64,000 bases of DNA, from contig JXTB01000032.1 in NCBI GenBank assembly GCA_002914805.1, forward strand, positions 665,363 to 729,362, given 5' to 3'. Shown here piece by piece: positions 1-9,610 of the stretch. Every line of letters begins with the position of its first letter. The first letter of the stretch is position 1. The notes beneath the pieces were generated by a model. The model did not search any database. It saw only the letters and a program-made list of their open reading frames with translations, and was not told the DNA's origin. Position numbers and translations under genes: made by a program. This stretch comes from Parasponia andersonii. Its lineage: Eukaryota; Streptophyta; Magnoliopsida; Rosales; Cannabaceae.

Positions 1-152
1 GTATAAATATGAGTGGAGTTTTCCTTTTCTTCCACAAAGTTTAAAAGTTTTAATTTTCCCCGATTTTATCAGTTCTCAGTAGAGTAGCGTCTCCCGATTT
101 CACTAAATATTTATACAAATGTCCTTACGTACGTGTGTGTGGGATCGGGGGG
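1..152. other. Flank left of the gypsy LTR, nothing recognised
   Basis: AT-rich sequence with no convincing coding frame. It does not resemble the first ~175 bp of the right LTR (8824-8998), so the left LTR appears truncated here rather than continuing to the window edge. Confidence 0.4.
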
Positions 153-788
153 TGTTACAATCCCTAATTCTGAGTAGCAAAGATAAAGTTTTTCTCTGTA
201 TGTGCCTATCTTCATCTCCCTTTTCAGAGGGGGAAGAAGACTCGTATATATAATCCTGGAACAGGGAATTTTTCTGGCTCTCAATCTCAGGATCGAGTAA
301 CTTTTCTCATCATGACTTACTCTAGAGATCACGGGCCGTGATTATCGTGATTTCCCTTACATTGTCATGGCCTTCTTTCTGCCATCCCCTATGACTCGAG
401 CCTGTCGGGGACGAGACTTTGACAAACCGTCGTTCTGTTAGGACGGTTTTTTTTCAATGTGCGCACCTACTCAGGATCACATTAAATGCCCTGTCTGAGT
501 CTGGAGCAGTGCGTTGCCTCCCATGGTCTTCTGGCAGAAGACCCTCGAGGCTTCTAACCCCCGGCTGTCGAGGCAAGAACTGGATGGGGCCGAACCGTCC
601 AGGGTCTGGGATGAATTCGGCCCTGGCCTCGGACGGCCCATGGGTCCATGCGATACCGTATGCGACTCGTGTGGCTTTTAAATGGTTACTCTGGGCACGT
701 GTCAGATGGCGTGCCCCCCTCCCCCCGTTGTGACCTGTTCTGCCACTCAATCGTCCACATGGCATATGATCTAGGAACGTGCCTCACA
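153..788 (-). repeat. Left LTR (3' LTR of minus-strand gypsy), truncated
   Basis: It aligns with 8999-9610 at high identity from the block TCTGAGTAGCAAAG near 170 to the terminal CACA at 788. The right LTR carries about 175 bp more at its left end, which this copy lacks. It contains a TATATATA segment near 244-252 that could be a promoter element in either orientation. Confidence 0.85.
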
Positions 789-812
789 ACTACCCCTATT
801 TCCCTATTTGAT
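789..812 (-). other. Polypurine tract of the gypsy element
   Basis: On the minus strand the bases next to the LTR start read AAATAGGGAAATAGGGG, a purine-rich run directly upstream of the LTR TG end. This is the expected place for the plus-strand primer of a minus-oriented element and fixes its direction. Confidence 0.65.
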
Positions 813-839
813 GGATTCGCATCCATCAAGTAGGGAAAT
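798..839. repeat. Perfectly placed 19-bp hairpin at the PPT
   Basis: The 19-base arm at 798-816 pairs with 821-839 around a four-base TCGC loop, with one T.G-type mismatch. It overlaps the polypurine tract. No coding frame explains it. Confidence 0.7.
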
Positions 840-1145
840 CGTGTCTCCAGTCCCTAATTTGAAGGGTATACGTGGCCCCGTACCATTATTTCTCCCCAAT
901 TACCAACGCTAGTGCACGTTATCCCGTGTCACGACTCTTTTTCAGATTTTTGAAATTCCAATGCTTTCGTCTTCCTCGCACCTTTCCCTCTAGGAGAGAT
1001 TTTTCAGCTCCCCCTCTATAAAAGCTGCATTCATGCTTATTTCTTACTTTACCAAAATCTCCAAGTGTTCTATCTTTCTAAAATCTTAGGGTTTCCGATC
1101 TTCCCTTTGCTAGAACATTTCGCTCCTTTGATTGTATTCAGAACG

Positions 1146-4100
1146 ATGGTCCCGAACCAGAATCAGAGGCTCTGCCTCGTCGCGGATTCGGAGTTGGACT
1201 CGTTAAGGAGGTAGCTCTACTTCTCTGGCAGAGTTACCTTACAAAGGGTTGAGGGCCCAGTGAATTGGTACCTTCGCCCTTTTGCACCCGAGGGCTCCAT
1301 CGTCTTGGGGAAGAGGCACCTGGAATGGTTGTGGTTTCCCCTTCCTCCCATAATCCACCAGTTCTTCGCTCTGATAGGGATTCACCCGATGCAGCTGAAT
1401 GCTAACAGGGTCATGATCTTGATGGGGCTCTCTACTTTGTCAGTCATCCTCAACGTGTATATCGACCTGGAGGTGGTATTTTATGCCTACAAGATCACCC
1501 TCATCCATAAGAAGAGCTCTTACCCCACTTTCTACCTCCAGCTGCTCCGAGGATGCCACATCTTCTGGGGCTTGCTGAGGCCAGACAAGCAATGGGACTC
1601 CCATTCCAGGCTATATGTCGTTGGAGAGGCGTGGTACTCTCCCTGGGTGAATGGAGAACATTTCCAAATTCTTTCATTTTTTCTGCAAAGTAAGTATTAG
1701 GTCGTGATTTTTAGGTCCATGTACACCTCGTCCATTTTTACTTATGATATTTTGACTTGCGCAGCCTCTGCGGAGGAAAGCAGGTTTGAGCCGCAACTCT
1801 CGGTGGGGCAGCTCAAGGAGCTGGAGGGGATCGTCATCTTTGGGTGTTCTGAGGATTGCCGACATATCCAAACCGTCCTAAATCCCCAGGTGATGAACAT
1901 GATGCCAAGAATGGTCTCATATCTCCTCTTCCTACTGGACAAGTGAGTCATCACTAAGCACCTGCGGAGCCAGCTTGACGCCTCGACTCTGAACTGGTTC
2001 CACCGGGATGAGCAGAGTCGCGTCGCCATGGTAGGTCATCAGATCACGGCCTCGAGCCAGCTGGCGGGTCTCAATAACCTGGTGGCACCAGCCAGCCACG
2101 AGCTCAAGGAGGCGGTGAAGCTCATGGCCGAGGAGTGTGTTAGGCTACGTAGAAAGGAAGCCGCTGCCCCCAGGAGGGTTAAGGGTGAGTTCATTTTTGC
2201 ACCCTAGGTCTCCGTTGGTCAGGTCATGGCTGCATTCTAATCACGTTACTTGCTCTTTACAGGTTTGGATGCAGGCCCTTCGGCAGACCCTTTCCCAGTC
2301 AAGAAGAGTGCCGTTATGCACAAGGCTCACTCCAAGGTCCCCGCAGGTCGGTGTCTGGTGGTGTCCTCGGAGGACGAGGCCGTGGGGCAGGGTGTTGTCA
2401 CCCTAAGAACAGGCTCAGATGACGACCGGGAGGGCCTGTTCGTGCTCGAGGGTGAAACACCCGTGGTCCCCTTTCCCAAAGTAAGCGGACCCCTAACTCG
2501 GGAGATGCCGGCCATTAAGGTCGTATACAGCAAAGGGGCGCCTTTGAGCCTGCCTGGGGAGCCTGCTGCTCTGACTTCTTCTGCCCCCAACTCTGGTTCA
2601 AAGATGGGCGCGGGGTCCGGCACTGCCTGCTCTCGTGGGGAGATTACCGAGCTCAGCGGAGGGGTTCCGAGGTTGAAGTCCCAGCTATCTTCCCCTCCCC
2701 CGGTCCCGATAAAGCGGGGTCGCGAAGCCGACTCATCCATAGGGAAGGAAAGCCCAGCGAGGAAGAGGGGCAGAACCACCCTCTCTTTCGATAGTGATGA
2801 CGACGGGGCTACGCTGACCCTCATAAAGAGGAGAGGGTCTATATGCGGTGGCTCTTCAGGGGGCATTGGTCAAGACAAGACCGAAAAATTGCATCCAGGC
2901 GGGTCTCCTAGGGGTTGACAGTCGAAGCCGCCGATGTAGTGGCAATCACCGTGGCCTCTTCTACTGAGGATGAGCCACCTCTTGCTATCGCCGGAGGTGC
3001 ACTTGGTGACGCCCTACTTCCTACCGTCCCCACCTCTGCCGCTTCGGGAGTGTTGAAAGAAGCTACTGGAGTGCATCCGAAGGAAGGAGAAGGTGTCCTC
3101 GCAGTTGGCGGGGTGGAGTCGCGTTCCTCAGACGCGGATGATGCCCAGGGATAGGGTCCAACTGCGGAGCCTGAGCTGGAGGCGCTCTCCTTGGAGATCG
3201 TTGAGCTTGTCGCTGGCTGCAGCATTGCGCAGGTTTGGCTTGTCTGGCTGTCACCTCCATGTTTTTCGGCATCCTTGCTGAACACTGACCCCCCTTACTT
3301 GTATCCTACAGCTAGCCACCGTCCACTCCTTCTATTCCTCTTGTGTCAGAGAGCTGACTGGGCAGTTGAACGCTTGTTCTGCGGTAGCCGAGTAGAGCGA
3401 GGTCGCCCTTGCCATGTTGACCTATATCGAAACCTGGATGAGGCTAGGGTCAGCAGCGCGGTGGCTCACACTCTGAGCATCGAGAAAGCCAGGCATGAGG
3501 AGCTGGTCACTAAGTTGGCCGAGGCAGAGGCCGATAGGCTGGCTCAAGCCGAGGCCGCCAGGATGGCCCAAACTGAGCTCAAGGTCAAATAGCAGGAGCT
3601 GCAGAGCGCAAGGGCGGAGATGGGGCAGGCTTTCATCGCTCACGACAGAGCGATCGACGATGCTAAAAAGAAGAGGAAAGCCAAGGCGAAAGCCAAACTA
3701 GAGGCTCATTCCCTGTAGTGCAGGCTCGACCAGTCTAACGAGATAAACCGATATCTTTACTTGGATCACAAAAAACTAATGGGAGCTCATGCGGAGTTGT
3801 CTCGCAAGCACGGCGAAGACCTCACTGATATTAACATTTTTTTGGTCGACTTGTCACAGCAGTAAGCGGAGCTGAGGCTTGCAGCACTGAGGGATAGTCT
3901 AGCAGATGCGGAGAAACTAAAGACGAGGTACTAGAGGCAAGTGGATGTCCTTTCTGCAGAGAGCTACAGGTCTGGCTGGGAGAATAGGGAATTCGAGGGC
4001 CACGCGGAGGTGGTAACGCCAGACCAGTTCGATGAGTAGAAGGGCACCGAGAAGGACCATTATTCTATCATGCACTATATGCAGCAGTTGGGGGATCAGA

Positions 4101-4240
4101 TCAACATCGTGTACCCCGCTGATGTGCTGAAGATACTCGATGAAGAAAAAAATGGGCCCTCTATATCTGCCTCTATTGCCAAGGAGATTGTCCCCGCTTC
4201 CAGTCTGCCACAACAAGCCATGGAGGTTCATGGCGATTAG
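1146..4240 (+). pseudogene. Antisense spliced accessory gene (aORF) of the gypsy element
   Basis: Putative start ATG at 1146 and final TAG at 4238-4240. Four exons are joined by small GT-AG introns at 1690-1764 (GTAAGT..GCAG), 2185-2262 (GTGAGT..ACAG) and 3233-3311 (..TACAG); the coding phase carries across all three. The N-terminal ~150 residues, with FPLPPIIHQFFALIGI and LNANRVMILMGL, resemble the plant domain called putative gypsy-type transposon (Transposase_28). The middle is Ser/Pro/acidic and low-complexity; the C-terminal third is Ala/Glu/Lys-rich coiled coil. The frame is broken by several stops (for example 1212, 1945, 3156, 3390, 3590, 3717, 3863, 3932) and by frameshifts near 2915 and 3400-3430. 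It runs opposite to gag-pol and ends before the tandem arrays. The biochemical role of such aORFs is unknown. Confidence 0.75.
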
Positions 4241-5029
4241 CCTAGTCTTGGCACCTCAACTGGTGGAGGGTATGGTGCGGTCGTTTTGTTTAGTGCCGAA
4301 GCTGGTCCAAGTGCCGAAGCTGGTAGCGCTCCCCTCGTCGGAGGTAACTAAGGCCTCTCGCTCTTTGTGTATTTGTAAAGTACTAACTGTGTTATGTAAA
4401 GCTGACCCTTGTTGTAAACACTTGTTTAAATAATAGAAACAACATATTTTTCTCACGCTTATTCCTGTTTTTTTTTTTTTGGTCTGCATTCATGGTCAGG
4501 GTCGGACATCATATACGATGCCATTCCCTTGTCGGCAATGCAGCCGACCTCTGGGTCTGGCTTAATCGTATATGATTTGGAGTTTTTAGTGAATTCCTCC
4601 CGTGCTATGATTGACAAGATTAGTTCTGGAGATCAGGATGTGAGTTTTGGCTCGTCCGGCTTTGAGGATGTATAATTTCTGTTATAACTTGTCTTGGCAG
4701 AATTCGACCTACGCGTGTAGCTGGACTTCTCTGACCCTAAATGGGAATGCACTAGGAACCAGCTCCAGGGGTTGGTCGACCACTGCTTGGACCAGTCGCT
4801 GCAGAGGAAGAGGCCCGGGCTCGGTTCTTATCAGGAGCAAACAGGACGTTACCACTCCGATGTGTCCCTGCGAGTCCGACCAAGACCTGCTTCTTACAAA
4901 TAAAGCCTCCGGGTCTGCGTCTCTATCGACTACATATTTTGTATTTTAGGCAATAATAAACAGAATTTGGTTTTAATTTATGTCTTCATGGTTGGTCTTA
5001 TCTTGGCCTTCTTCCAACGGGTAGGCCTT
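4241..5029. other. Spacer downstream of the antisense gene, with nested palindromes
   Basis: No coding frame could be supported. A symmetrical structure lies at 4508-4576: outer arms ATCATATACGAT (4508-4519) and ATCGTATATGAT (4565-4576) are perfect complements and enclose a second hairpin, GTCGGC (4531-4536) with GCCGAC (4543-4548). Poly(T) at 4470-4481 and AATAAA-like words near 4955 could belong to the 3' end of the antisense transcript. Confidence 0.5.
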
Positions 5030-5530
5030 GGCTCCATTCACTTCCAGTCCATGTATAGGTAAGGCGCTCTCTGGGGAGGGTCTGCTTCCAACGGATAGAC
5101 CCTGGCCCCACTTTCCTTTGGCTTACACGTAGCTAAGATGCTCCCTGTGGAGGGTCTACTTCTAATGAGTAGACCCTGGCCCCGCTTTCTTTTGGCTCAC
5201 GCGTAGCTAAAGTGCTCCCTGGGGAGGGTCTACTTCCAATGGGTAGACCCTGGCCCTGCTTGCCTTTGGCTCGTGCGCAGCTAAGGTGCTCTCTGGGGAG
5301 GGTTTGCTTCTAACGTGTAGACCCTAGCCCTGTTTGCCTTTGGCTCATACGCAGCTAAAGTGCTCTTTGGGGAGGGTATGCTTCTAACGTGTAGACCCTG
5401 GCCCCGCTTGCCTTTGGCTCGTGCGCAGCTAAGGTGCTCTCTAAGGAGGGTCTGCTTCTAACATGTAGACCCTGGCCCCGCTTGCCTTTGCTCTCGTGCA
5501 GCTAAGGTGTTCTCCAGGAGGGGTCTTATC
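5030..5530. repeat. Tandem array, ~74-bp unit, 6-7 copies
   Basis: The block AGGGTCTGCTTCCAACG followed by TAGACCCTGGCCCCGCTTGC and TGGCTCGTGCGCAGCTAAGG recurs with spacing of 73-75 bp (AGGGT words near 5077, 5151, 5224, 5299, 5373, 5447, 5521). Copies differ by scattered substitutions. GGGTCT and AGACCC within each unit are complementary, so each copy can form a short stem. Confidence 0.9.
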
Positions 5531-5579
5531 ACCTAACTCTTTTCTTGTCTTGCAGGTATTCCTTAAGGGCTGGCAGCAA

Positions 5580-7215
5580 GTTTTTGTCGCGTGGCCTATT
5601 ACCCTTCGTACATCCTCTTAGGTCGTCGGCGAGCGACGTGATCCCTATAGTACGATTCTTGATAAGGCCGACTAGCAAGTTTGGTTGCGCAGCTCATTCC
5701 TTTTCATACGTTTTCTCAAGCCATCGGCGAGTATTTTATTGTACGATGTGATTCCCATGGTCCGATTGTTTTTTGAGGTCTGTTGGCAAGTTTTTGGTTA
5801 CGCAGCTCATTCCTCTTCGTACGTTTTCTCTGGCCATCGGCAAGCGTTTTATTACACGATGTGATTCCCATAGTACGATCATTTTTTGAGGTCTGCTGGC
5901 AAATTTTTGGTTGCGCAGCTCATTCCTCTTCGTACATTTTCTCGCGCCATCGGTAAGCATTTTATTGCACATTGTGATTCCCATAGTACGATCATTTTTT
6001 GACATCTGCTGGCAAGTTTTTGGTTGCGCAGCTCATTCCTCTTCGTACGTTTTCTCGGGCCATCGGCAAGCATTTTATTGCATAATGTGATTCCCATAGT
6101 ACCACCGTTTTCGAGGTCTACTGGCAAGATTTTGGTTGCCTAGCTCATTCCTCTTCGTACGTTTTCTCGGGCCATCGGCAAGCGACGTGATCCCTGCAGT
6201 ACGATTTTTGATGAGGACTGCTAGCAAGCATTTTATTGCACAGCTCATTCCTCTTCGTACATTTTCTCAGGTTATCAGCAAGCGACGTGATCCCCACAGT
6301 ACGATTTTTGATGAGGTCTACTGGCAAGCACTTTATTGTGCAGCTCATTCCTCTTCGTATATTTCCTCGGGTCATCGGCGAGCGTCGTGATCCCCGTAGT
6401 ATGATTTTTGATGAGGTTTACTAGCAAGCATTTTATCGCACAGCTCATTCCTCTTCGTACGTTTTCTGGGGTCGTCGGCAAGAGACATGATCCCCGCAGT
6501 ATGATTTTTGATGAGGTCTGCTGGCAAGCATTTTATTGCGCAGCTCATTCCTCTTCGTATGTGTCCTCGGGTCATCGGTGCGCGACGTGATCCCTGCAGT
6601 ACAATTTTTGATGAGGTCTGCTGGCAAGCATTTTATTGTGCAGCTCATTCCTCTTCGTATGTTTTCTCGGGTCGCTGCGACAGGCGACATGATCCCCACA
6701 TGATGATTTTTGATGAGGTCTACTGGCAAGCATTTTATCACGCAGCTCATTCCTCTTCGTACATTTTCTTGGGTCGTCGGCAAGTGACATGATCCCCGCA
6801 GTACAATTTTTGATGAGGTCTGCTAGCAAGCATGTTATTGGGTAGCTCATTCCTCTTCGTACATTTCCTCGGGTCATCGGTGAGCGACGTGATCCCCGTA
6901 GTACGATTTTTGATGAGGTCTGCTGGCAAGCATTTTACTGCGCAGTTCATTCCTCTTCGTACGTTTTCTCAGGTCGTCGGCAAGCGACGTGATCCCCGTA
7001 GTACGATTTTTGATGAGGTCTGCTGGCAAGCATTTTATTGCACAGCTCATTCCTCTTCGTACGTTTCCTCGGGTCGTCGATGAGTGGCATGATCCCTGCA
7101 GTATTATTTTTGATTAGGTCTGCTGGCAAGTATTTTATTGCGCAGCTCATTCCTCTTTGTACGTTTCCTCGGGTCGTCGGTGAGTGACGTGATCCCCGCA
7201 ATACGATTTTTGTTT
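5580..7215. repeat. Tandem array, 113-bp then 100-bp units, ~16 copies
   Basis: The marker AGCTCATTCCTCTTCGTA and its variants recur at about 5690, 5803, 5916, 6029, 6141, 6241, 6341, 6441, 6541, 6641, 6743, 6843, 6943, 7043 and 7143. The step is 113 or 112 bp in the first copies and then exactly 100 bp (once 102). The change is a ~13-bp segment, TTTTATTGCACGATG, following the CATCGGCAAGC word in the long copies. Many short open frames on both strands are products of this periodicity and not genes. Confidence 0.95.
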
Positions 7216-7369
7216 GAACGAGTAGTTGGTGGGGTCTGGCACTGGGGCAAACCCTTTTTCATAGCAATCCAAAGCATAAGTCCGTGTAGCAGAAATCCTG
7301 ACCTATTTTGGAATTATGCTATTCAATAATACAAGCATTTACATGTATCTTACAGTATTTACACGCATC

Positions 7370-8356
7370 TCACACATAGTACTTTTTCAAGTGCTGGGCG
7401 TTCCACATGTTTGGTAGGCTCTTCCCGGTTTTGAGTTCTTTCAGGACATATGCGCCATTGTCAAGCGCCTTGATCACCTCATAGGGCCCGACCCAGTTAG
7501 AGTCTAGTTTCGAGGAATTTCCTGTTCTGACCTTCAAGACCCAATCCTCGTTGTTAAATTGAAGAGCGCTAACTTTCTTTGCATAGTAGGTTTTGGCCTG
7601 CTGGTGGTACGAGACCAGATGGACCAGGGCCATGTCCCTTGTTTCTTTCAGGAGATCTATGTTGCGGCTTAGCTGCTACTCGTTTAGTGAGGTGTCTTTT
7701 ACCACTTCGGAGCAAAGGGTCGGGAGGCCAATCTCGGTCGGAATCACAACCTCTGACCCGTAGACCATGAAGAATGGTGTTCTTCTCGTTGATCTCCGCT
7801 CTGTGGTTCGATGAGTCCACACAACGGCAGGTAGCTCTTCTAACCACCTGCCTTTAGCATTCTACAAGTTCTTTTTAATATTGCTGAATATAGCCTTGTT
7901 CGTTGCCTCTGCCTGGCCATTCCCCCGAGAGTAGTTTACAGATGAGAAACTGAGCTTTATATCATACAACTCATACAGCTCCTTAAGCTTAGCGTTCTGG
8001 AACTGCGTGTCATGATCAGCGTGTATCTCTTTCGGTATTCCGTATCGGCAGATTATATTTTTCCAAATAAAGTTAATTGTGTCTGTCTTATTAATGGTCG
8101 TGTAGGCTTCAGCCTCTACCCATTTGGTGAAATAATTGGTGGCCAACAAGACGTACCTTCTTCCCTTTGGACTTCTAGGGAGCTCTCCGACGATGTCCAG
8201 GCCCCATTCAGCAAATGGCCAAGGAGTTATGTTCGAATGAAGTTCCTCTGAGGGTCTAGCTGTGATGGTCCCTGAGCCTCTACTCAGCTCCGCCATCATT
8301 TCTTGTTTCCAGTTGGGAAACACACCTTCCGGGCTTTCTTGGTGTCTTCTGTCCAC
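7370..8356 (-). pseudogene. Ty3/gypsy integrase remnant
   Basis: One reading frame of 329 codons from 8356 down to 7370, interrupted by two in-frame TAG codons (about 7863 and 7678). The core domain shows the three catalytic acids of the DDE triad: D in WGLDIVG (residue 54), D in IHADHDTQF (114) and E in NGQAEATNKA (150). The C-terminal part holds a GPF-like/chromo-adjacent block, SNWVGPYEVIKAL, and ends HLKKYYV, typical of plant gypsy integrase ends. The N-terminal HHCC zinc region is absent because the deletion joint to gag lies just upstream. The protein would insert element cDNA; with two stops this copy is inactive. Confidence 0.85.
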
Positions 8357-8401
8357 CGCCGCCCCAGCCCGGAGATGTATTGTCTAGCTTTGTCGCTCCC
8401 C

Positions 8402-8728
8402 CTACACCCGCGATATGGATAGGGCGGGGACCTCCCTCGGCCGTTGGTCCCCAGACTCTTGTTGGACCTCTTCATCAAAGTCTTCCCTTCGCCCACTCCT
8501 AGCTTCGTTCGCCAGCAGCCCTTTGAGGTGGGTGTTATATCTGCGTACTTCTGCGATTTCATCTTTTAAACCCAGGACGGCCTCGTGGGCCATCTCTGCC
8601 TTCCGGTTTGCTTCTGTCAGAGCGGCAAGCATTTGGTCCAGCTTTTGCTCCAGACTTGGTCGTGCTTCCCAGGAGCTCCCTTCGGCGTCGGGACGTGTGC
8701 TCTTGGTTGTCATTCTCGAGAGTGCCAT
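8402..8728 (-). pseudogene. Gag N-terminal fragment
   Basis: A 108-codon frame opens at 8728, about 75 bp inside the PBS. It is hydrophilic and coiled-coil-like (LEQKLDQMLAALTEANRKAE, then an Arg/Glu-rich tail), matching the start of Tat-type Gag rather than its CCHC end. The frame is the same as that of the integrase remnant downstream. The absence of nucleocapsid, protease, RT and RNase H between them indicates an internal deletion of several kilobases near 8360-8400. Confidence 0.6.
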
Positions 8729-8802
8729 CCGACATTGTATGGCTTTTTGTTCGGGGAGAGTGCGATCATGAGATTCCTACTCTTTCTCTCGCGCTTAACG
8801 GT

Positions 8803-8820
8803 TTCCCACAGACGCCGTCA
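8803..8820 (-). other. Primer-binding site-like sequence
   Basis: The minus strand from 8820 reads TGACGGCGTCTGTGGGAA, three bases inside the LTR edge at 8824. Plant gypsy elements commonly have TGGCGCCGT-type sites here, complementary to tRNA 3' ends. Two mismatches suggest decay. Confidence 0.6.
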
Positions 8821-8823
8821 AAC

Positions 8824-9610
8824 TGTTGGTGTGATTCTTACCAGCTGTCCACGTGTTTCTGAACTGCTGACGTTGTATCTACCAATTGTCCACGTATTCT
8901 TGCTATCCCAGAGTGCTTTTGACTTCAGGATGAGTCGGAGAGGCGGAGGTGGCCACCTGCAAAGACTTTCCGATGCTTAAGTCAGTTATTTATCCCTGAG
9001 TCTGAGTAGCAAAGATAAAGTTTTTCTCTGTATGTGTCTATCTTCATCTCCCTTTTCTGAGGGAGAAGCAAGACTCGTATATATAATCCTCGAAGTGGGA
9101 GATTTTCTGGCTTTCAATCCCAGGATCGAGTATCTTTTCTCATCATGACTTACTCCGAAGATCACGAGCCGTGATTACTGTGATTTCCCTTGTATCGTTA
9201 TGGCATGCTTTCCGCCATCCCTGACGACTCGAGCTTGTCGAGGACGAGACTTTGACAAACTGCCGTTCTGTCAGAACGGTTTACCCAATGTGCACACCTA
9301 CCTAGGATCGTATTAAATGCCCTGTCTGGATCTGGAGTAGTACGTTGCCTCCTATGGTCTTCTGGCAGAAAACCCTCGAGGCTTTTGACCCCCAGCTGCC
9401 GAGGCAAGAACTGGATGGGGCCGAACCGTCCAGGGTCTGGGATAGATTCGGCCCTGGCCTCGGACGGCCCATGGGCCCATGGTACTTCATGCGACTCGTG
9501 TGGCTTTTAAATAGTTATTCTGGGCACGTGTCGGATGGCGTGCCCTCCGTTGTGACCTGTTCTGTCACTCAATCGTCCACGTAGCACGTGATCTAGGAAC
9601 GGACCCCACA
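8824..9610 (-). repeat. Right LTR (5' LTR of minus-strand gypsy), 787 bp
   Basis: Begins TGTTGGTGTG at 8824 and ends CCCCACA at 9610, giving TG..CA ends. The segment 8999-9610 matches the left LTR. The left end was chosen because the PBS-like motif lies directly outside it. A TATATATA stretch near 9077-9084 is a candidate promoter for the element. Confidence 0.75.

Larger units (their letters stand above)
153..9610 (-). mobile_element. Decayed Ty3/gypsy LTR retrotransposon, Tat-like, with antisense gene
   Basis: Long direct repeats at 153-788 and 8824-9610 bound an internal region whose gag and integrase remnants read on the minus strand, so the right LTR is the 5' LTR. A primer-binding-like site lies beside the right LTR (8803-8820) and a polypurine run beside the left LTR (789-812), both as expected for minus orientation. 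Order in the sense direction: LTR, PBS, gag N-terminus, integrase, 100/113-bp array, 74-bp array, antisense spliced gene, PPT, LTR. Protease, reverse transcriptase and RNase H are missing between gag and integrase. An antisense ORF near the 3' LTR is a known trait of the Tat lineage; lineage assignment is inference. No matching target-site duplication is visible. Confidence 0.85.

Noticed and set aside
419..833. Overlapping frames within the left LTR
   Set aside because: Non-coding LTR sequence; equivalent frames in the right LTR differ, with no protein motif.
5736..7201. Many overlapping 60-110-codon frames on both strands
   Set aside because: They follow the 100/113-bp tandem repeat period and repeat the same peptide; array artefacts, not genes.
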